Below, piece after piece: positions 6,457-9,672 of a stretch of DNA of 9,672 bases (its first letter is position 1; the number at the start of each line of letters is the position of its first letter). This DNA is from CAZIPZ01 sp964541075 (GTDB taxonomy: Bacteria > Acidobacteriota > Terriglobia > 20CM-2-55-15). A program made the position numbers and the translations under genes. The notes beneath the pieces were generated by a model that saw nothing but the letters and a program-made list of their open reading frames with translations, was not told the DNA's origin and made no database searches. The DNA lies in NCBI GenBank assembly GCA_964541075.1, contig CAZIPZ010000157.1, forward strand, positions 1 through 9,672, given 5' to 3'.

Positions 6457-7828
6457 GAGGCATCTGAGCGAACTTACATCCATCGTCGGGGCGGACAATA
6501 TCCGCACCGATGCGGACACGATACGTGAAAACAGCATCGATGCCACGAAAGTGTTCCATCCTGCAGACGTCATCACCTTCCCAGGAAGCTCTTCGGAAAT
6601 CTCAGCCATCGTAAAATTCGCCAATCGGGAGCGAGTTCCAGTGGTTGCGCGCGGCGGCGGCGTCGGCTATGTCGGGGGCGCAGTTCCAGTGTTTGGCGGC
6701 ATCGTTCTTTCGATGAGACGAATGAACCGAATTCTCGAAATCAATCCCGTTGATCTGGTCGCGGTTGTCGAGGCCGGCGTGATTACAGCGGATCTGCATA
6801 AAGCTGCGGAGGCGAAGGGACTTTTCTATCCCCCTGATCCTGCGAGCCTGATGCAGTCCACAATCGGCGGAAATGTAGCACACAATGCCGGCGGTCCAAG
6901 AGCCTTCAAATATGGAGTTACAAGACATTACTTAATGGGCGCGGAGGTGGTGCTGCCGACGGGCGAAATCGTGGAAACGGGCGGTCGCGTGGTGAAGAAC
7001 GCGGTCGCATACGACCTGACCGACTTGATGTGTGGGGCGGAAGGCACACTTGGCGTTTGCACAAAATTTACGATGAAACTTCTGCCGAAACCCGAGGCAG
7101 CGCTTACCGTCATGGCTGTATTTGACACCGTTAGCCGATGTGCGGAGGCGGCGAACGCTCTGATTACTGCAAAGATCATTCCATCGAAACTTGAACTGCT
7201 GGATCAACAGTCCCTCATAGCTATTCGCGCTTACATCCAGGCCGAAAATATTCAGACGTCTTGTCTGCCCAGCGAGGCAGGGTCGCTGCTGTTGATTGAG
7301 GTGGACGGCGAGCGCAGCGCCGCCGCGCATCAATTGAACGAGGTAAAGCGCGTTTTGGCGCCAAGGACGCTGGCAATCAGAGAGTCCGAAAACCCTGATG
7401 ATCTCTGGGCGATCCGAAGATACCTTTCTCCGGCAGTCGGCCGAATTCGACCCAACAAGATTAATGAGGACATTGTCGTTCCGCGATCCCGAACTCCGGA
7501 GTATTTCGAGGCCATGGAGCAGCTTCAGGCGGAATCCGGATTGCCGATCGTTTGCTTTGGTCACGTCGGCGACGGAAACATTCACGTCAATATCATGATC
7601 GATGCGGCAGATCCGGAAGAGAGGTCGAAAGGTGAAGAATTGAAACGCAATGTCTTTAAGTTGGCTCTCGATCTGGGAGGGACGATCTCAGGAGAGCACG
7701 GAATCGGAATCATGAAGTCCGAGTTCCTGCCTTTGGCTGTGGGTGAGGACTTGATTGCGGCGATGCGAAGAATCAAGCAGGCATTGGATCCGAACAACAT
7801 TATGAATCCGGGAAAAATCTTCAGATGA
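6446..7828 (+). CDS. GlcD-type FAD-linked oxidase/dehydrogenase
   Basis: A 460-residue flavoprotein of the FAD-linked oxidase family that includes glycolate oxidase subunit GlcD and D-lactate dehydrogenases; such enzymes oxidise 2-hydroxyacids. The N-terminal PCMH-type FAD-binding domain (about 35-215) shows FPGSSSEISAIVKFAN (45-60), the glycine-rich ARGGGVGYVGGAVP (68-81), DPAS (131-134) and GGNVAHNAGGPRAFKYG (141-157). The C-terminal domain shows HVGDGNIH (373-380, putative metal-binding and catalytic histidines), GTISGEHGIG (412-421), K424, and the terminal LDPNNIMNPGKIF (447-459). It lacks a fused iron-sulfur domain, and no glcE or glcF partner is in the window, so the substrate (glycolate, lactate or another hydroxyacid) cannot be fixed. 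The GTG start at 6446 is the only usable start before the conserved region, because TGA at 6440-6442 closes the frame; it lies far (16 nt) from the best ribosome-binding site. It overlaps the next gene by 4 nt. Confidence 0.9.
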   Translation: MLTERHLSELTSIVGADNIRTDADTIRENSIDATKVFHPADVITFPGSSSEISAIVKFANRERVPVVARGGGVGYVGGAVPVFGGIVLSMRRMNRILEINPVDLVAVVEAGVITADLHKAAEAKGLFYPPDPASLMQSTIGGNVAHNAGGPRAFKYGVTRHYLMGAEVVLPTGEIVETGGRVVKNAVAYDLTDLMCGAEGTLGVCTKFTMKLLPKPEAALTVMAVFDTVSRCAEAANALITAKIIPSKLELLDQQSLIAIRAYIQAENIQTSCLPSEAGSLLLIEVDGERSAAAHQLNEVKRVLAPRTLAIRESENPDDLWAIRRYLSPAVGRIRPNKINEDIVVPRSRTPEYFEAMEQLQAESGLPIVCFGHVGDGNIHVNIMIDAADPEERSKGEELKRNVFKLALDLGGTISGEHGIGIMKSEFLPLAVGEDLIAAMRRIKQALDPNNIMNPGKIFR

Positions 7829-8232
7829 ACCTGATGTTGGCTGCGCCTGTTCTTGAAGAAGTCATCGGTCATGCCAGGAAGTGCTATCCGAAGGAGGGAT
7901 GCGGTCTGATCGCCGGCAGCGGTCCAGCGCACGGCGCTCGATTTATTCCAATGACGAACGCTCTCGACAGCGAAACCGCCTTTGACATGGCGCCGCAGGA
8001 GCTCATTGAAGCCCTGCGCAGATTGCGGGAAAAGGGAGAGCAATTAACGGCCATCTATCATTCGCACCCGCATGGCCCAGCCCGGCCATCGAAGAGGGAC
8101 ATCGAACAGGCATACTATCCTAAATCAGCCTATCTTATTGTGTCGCTGGCGGATCTGGATCGCCCGTCAGTTGCGGCTTTCAGAATAAGTGATGGCGAAG
8201 TCATCGAAATTGAGGTTCATGCTATAGTCTAG
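7825..8232 (+). CDS. JAMM/MPN+ (Mov34/PAD-1, M67-type) metallopeptidase
   Basis: A small cytoplasmic protein of 135 residues with a complete JAMM zinc-peptidase motif: the glutamate E24 in YPKEGCGLIAG, then HSH (H79, H81), S89 and D92 spaced exactly as H-x-H-x7-S-x2-D. Eukaryotic relatives cleave ubiquitin-like proteins. Bacterial relatives, such as Mycobacterium Mec, release amino acids or peptides from ubiquitin-fold sulfur carriers such as CysO. The usual bacterial partners (ThiS/MoaD-like carrier, MoeB/ThiF-like activator, cysteine synthase) are not in this window. The ATG at 7825 overlaps the stop of the FAD oxidase (ATGA), so the two are probably translated together. No signal peptide or membrane segment is visible. 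Catalytic competence is well supported; the substrate is unknown, and a link to the oxidase is only suggested by the gene arrangement. Confidence 0.92.
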   Translation: MNLMLAAPVLEEVIGHARKCYPKEGCGLIAGSGPAHGARFIPMTNALDSETAFDMAPQELIEALRRLREKGEQLTAIYHSHPHGPARPSKRDIEQAYYPKSAYLIVSLADLDRPSVAAFRISDGEVIEIEVHAIV

Positions 8233-8252
8233 GCGCTAATCATGGAGATTCT

Positions 8253-8861
8253 ATGACGTCTATATTGATTTCGTTCCTGCTCGCGCTGGCGCCGCTCGCG
8301 CAGGAAGCGAAACCGCCATCCTACGTTTTGCGTGCGAATCCAAATCTCTTGCTCGGAAAGGGCGAACAGACGACGGCTGAATATTGGGACGTCGTCATCA
8401 CTCGTCAACCTACTGCAGGAGTCTTGGTCAAGCTGCCCTACACAAAGAAGGGTGGAAAACTCACTTTCGATCTGCATCATCGCATTGCAATGACCGACGA
8501 TTTCGGTCTTCCGGCTGAAGTCACCACGGTTGTCGAGGTCATTACGGGCGGAACAAATAGCCTCGGCGTCTATACGATTTCCAGTAGGATCGCTCCTGGC
8601 GACAGGTTTGACGAATCGATTGTCAAAGTCAGCAAGGCGGAGATCGATCAATTTGTGACTCCTTTCGCCAGGAAGAAAATCACTCTGGACATCAAACCTG
8701 GTCCGCAGTCCATCAGCATTGTCGGAAACGCATTGACGATTACGCGCGGCACTAACACAACTCGCATCGACACACCGGGCACTCGCATTGCGGCCATTTC
8801 CAATATCAAGTTTGAGGAAGTGACTGAAGTCAATCCGCTAAAGCGGTCGGACGCGCCGTAG
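8253..8861 (+). CDS. Hypothetical secreted protein
   Basis: I do not recognise a family. The protein has 202 residues and starts at ATG 8253, supported by GGAG at 8244-8247 with 5 nt spacing. The first 19 or so residues (MTSILISFLLALAPLAQEA) look like a Sec signal peptide with cleavage near APLA or QEA; the n-region lacks the usual Lys or Arg, which weakens this slightly. There is no lipobox cysteine, and the translation contains no cysteine at all. The mature part is rich in Thr, Ile and Val with short alternating hydrophobic stretches (for example AEVTTVVEVITGG, about 89-101), which suggests a mostly beta fold. It lies 20 nt after the JAMM gene on the same strand and is probably the last gene of this operon. 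The 68 bases after its stop, before the convergent gene, hold no clear terminator. Confidence 0.72.
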   Translation: MTSILISFLLALAPLAQEAKPPSYVLRANPNLLLGKGEQTTAEYWDVVITRQPTAGVLVKLPYTKKGGKLTFDLHHRIAMTDDFGLPAEVTTVVEVITGGTNSLGVYTISSRIAPGDRFDESIVKVSKAEIDQFVTPFARKKITLDIKPGPQSISIVGNALTITRGTNTTRIDTPGTRIAAISNIKFEEVTEVNPLKRSDAP

Positions 8862-8929
8862 CACCGGACGCTGCTTCTACAAGTTGAGATTGCGCCGAAG
8901 GTGAAGGAGGCTGCGGCGGCTTGTCACGC

Positions 8930-9672
8930 TCAGCCGCGGAGGCGAGCCATGACTTTGGGGTTCGAGTCGGACACGCTTGTTCCAATCCGGCGGTAGGCGT
9001 CCAGCACGTTTTGTGCGGCTAGTTTCCACGAGAACTTTCCAACCTGTTCAATTCCTCTTTGAATCAAACGCTGGCGTGTGACCTCATCTAACAGAATCAT
9101 CTTCATGCCGCGAGCGATCTCAAAGACATTTTCCGGATTCACGAGCAGCGCGGCCTCCTCGAGGACTTCGGGCAAGGATGAGGTGTTGGACGCAATCACA
9201 GGCGTCCGATTCGCCATCGCTTCGAGAGGCGGCAGGCCGAAACCTTCATACAAAGATGGAAACGCAAACAACGCCGCGCTTTGGTAGAAGACACGGAGAA
9301 TGGGGTAAGGGACAAACCCGAAGAAGCGCACGTCCTGCTGCACTCCGCTGCGAATGACTGTCAGGCGAAGATACTGGTGCCGGCTCAATTCATCGCCAAT
9401 GATGATGAGCTTGAGGTTCTTGTAGTTTTCGTCTTCGGACAACTCGCTCTTCAACACTGCAAAGGCTTCAATCAACCGATGCAGGTTCTTGTGCGGCTTG
9501 ATCTTGCCTGAATACAGCACGAAGGGATCCTTAAGCTGATAACGCTCCAGAACGCGTTTTCGTTCTTCAGCCGTGTGCGTGAATGCGAAGCGCTCGTCCA
9601 GCGCGTTATAAATGACAGATATCTTCGAATCCGGAGCGTCAAATATGTTAATCAGGTCTTCCTTCGTGGAAT
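8930..9672 (-). CDS. GT4-family glycosyltransferase (5' end outside window)
   Basis: C-terminal part of a group 1 (GT-B fold, GT4-like) retaining glycosyltransferase, which moves a sugar from a nucleotide donor to a glycan or lipid acceptor. The frame is open from the right edge, and 246 codons are visible before TGA at 8930-8932. The GTG at 9518-9520 is internal, since upstream codons continue a normal family sequence (ISVIYNALDERF, just after the likely domain linker). The donor-binding domain shows VLYSGKIKPHKN (visible residues 51-62), an FGFVP strand (about 117-121) and the E-x7-E motif in YEGFGLPPLEAM, with the two glutamates at visible residues 142 and 150. The end of the protein includes FSWKLAAQNVLDAYRRI, typical of mannosyltransferase-like members. 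The gene runs convergently to the + strand operon and is probably part of a surface polysaccharide locus to the right (inference). Donor and acceptor are not determinable. Confidence 0.92.
   Translation of the reverse strand, partial: STKEDLINIFDAPDSKISVIYNALDERFAFTHTAEERKRVLERYQLKDPFVLYSGKIKPHKNLHRLIEAFAVLKSELSEDENYKNLKLIIIGDELSRHQYLRLTVIRSGVQQDVRFFGFVPYPILRVFYQSAALFAFPSLYEGFGLPPLEAMANRTPVIASNTSSLPEVLEEAALLVNPENVFEIARGMKMILLDEVTRQRLIQRGIEQVGKFSWKLAAQNVLDAYRRIGTSVSDSNPKVMARLRG

Noticed and set aside
8916..8937. Hairpin GCGGCT/AGCCGC with a 10-nt loop between the convergent genes, as a terminator.
   Set aside because: The stem is only 6 bp, it overlaps the glycosyltransferase stop codon, and no T run follows on either strand.
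9518..9520. GTG as the start of the - strand glycosyltransferase.
   Set aside because: The frame stays open to the window edge and the 50 upstream codons read as normal GT4 sequence, so this is an internal valine.

Overview
The window looks like chromosomal DNA from a Gram-negative (diderm) bacterium of moderate-to-high GC. My best guess is an uncultured Acidobacteriota. That rests on the general look of the division proteins and the gene mix, not on a search, so I hold the phylum at about even odds. No tRNA, rRNA, insertion sequence, integrase or CRISPR array is visible.

Positions 1-6046 are the end of a division and cell wall (dcw) cluster, all on the + strand and very tightly packed: murG (3' part only), murC, ftsQ, ftsA, ftsZ, then a response-regulator/adenylate-cyclase fusion whose GTG start overlaps the ftsZ stop codon. 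MurG and MurC are peptidoglycan precursor enzymes. FtsQ, FtsA and FtsZ are the divisome scaffold, membrane anchor and polymer. murB and ddl, often found between murC and ftsQ, are absent here. The cyclase is the unexpected member: its position implies co-translation with FtsZ, so a phosphorylation-controlled cyclic nucleotide signal may be made together with the division machinery.

Positions 6047-6445 hold no convincing gene. Most of this stretch is a degenerate tandem array: runs of 3-6 A (T on the other strand) recur about every 21 bp, or two helical turns, from about 6110 to 6410. The array ends just before a perfect TATAAT box at 6435-6440, so it may be a curved-DNA element upstream of a promoter.

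Positions 6446-8861 are a second + strand operon: a GlcD-type FAD-linked oxidase/dehydrogenase, a JAMM (Mov34/MPN/PAD-1) metallopeptidase with a 4-nt stop/start overlap, and an unrecognised secreted protein. From the right edge a GT4-type glycosyltransferase runs convergently on the - strand; its N-terminal part is outside the window.

Two starts are ambiguous in similar ways. At ftsQ and at the oxidase gene, a good ribosome-binding site and ATG lie one frame away from the long ORF and open only a tiny reading frame. Both could be leader peptides, recoding, or single-base errors in short homopolymers.
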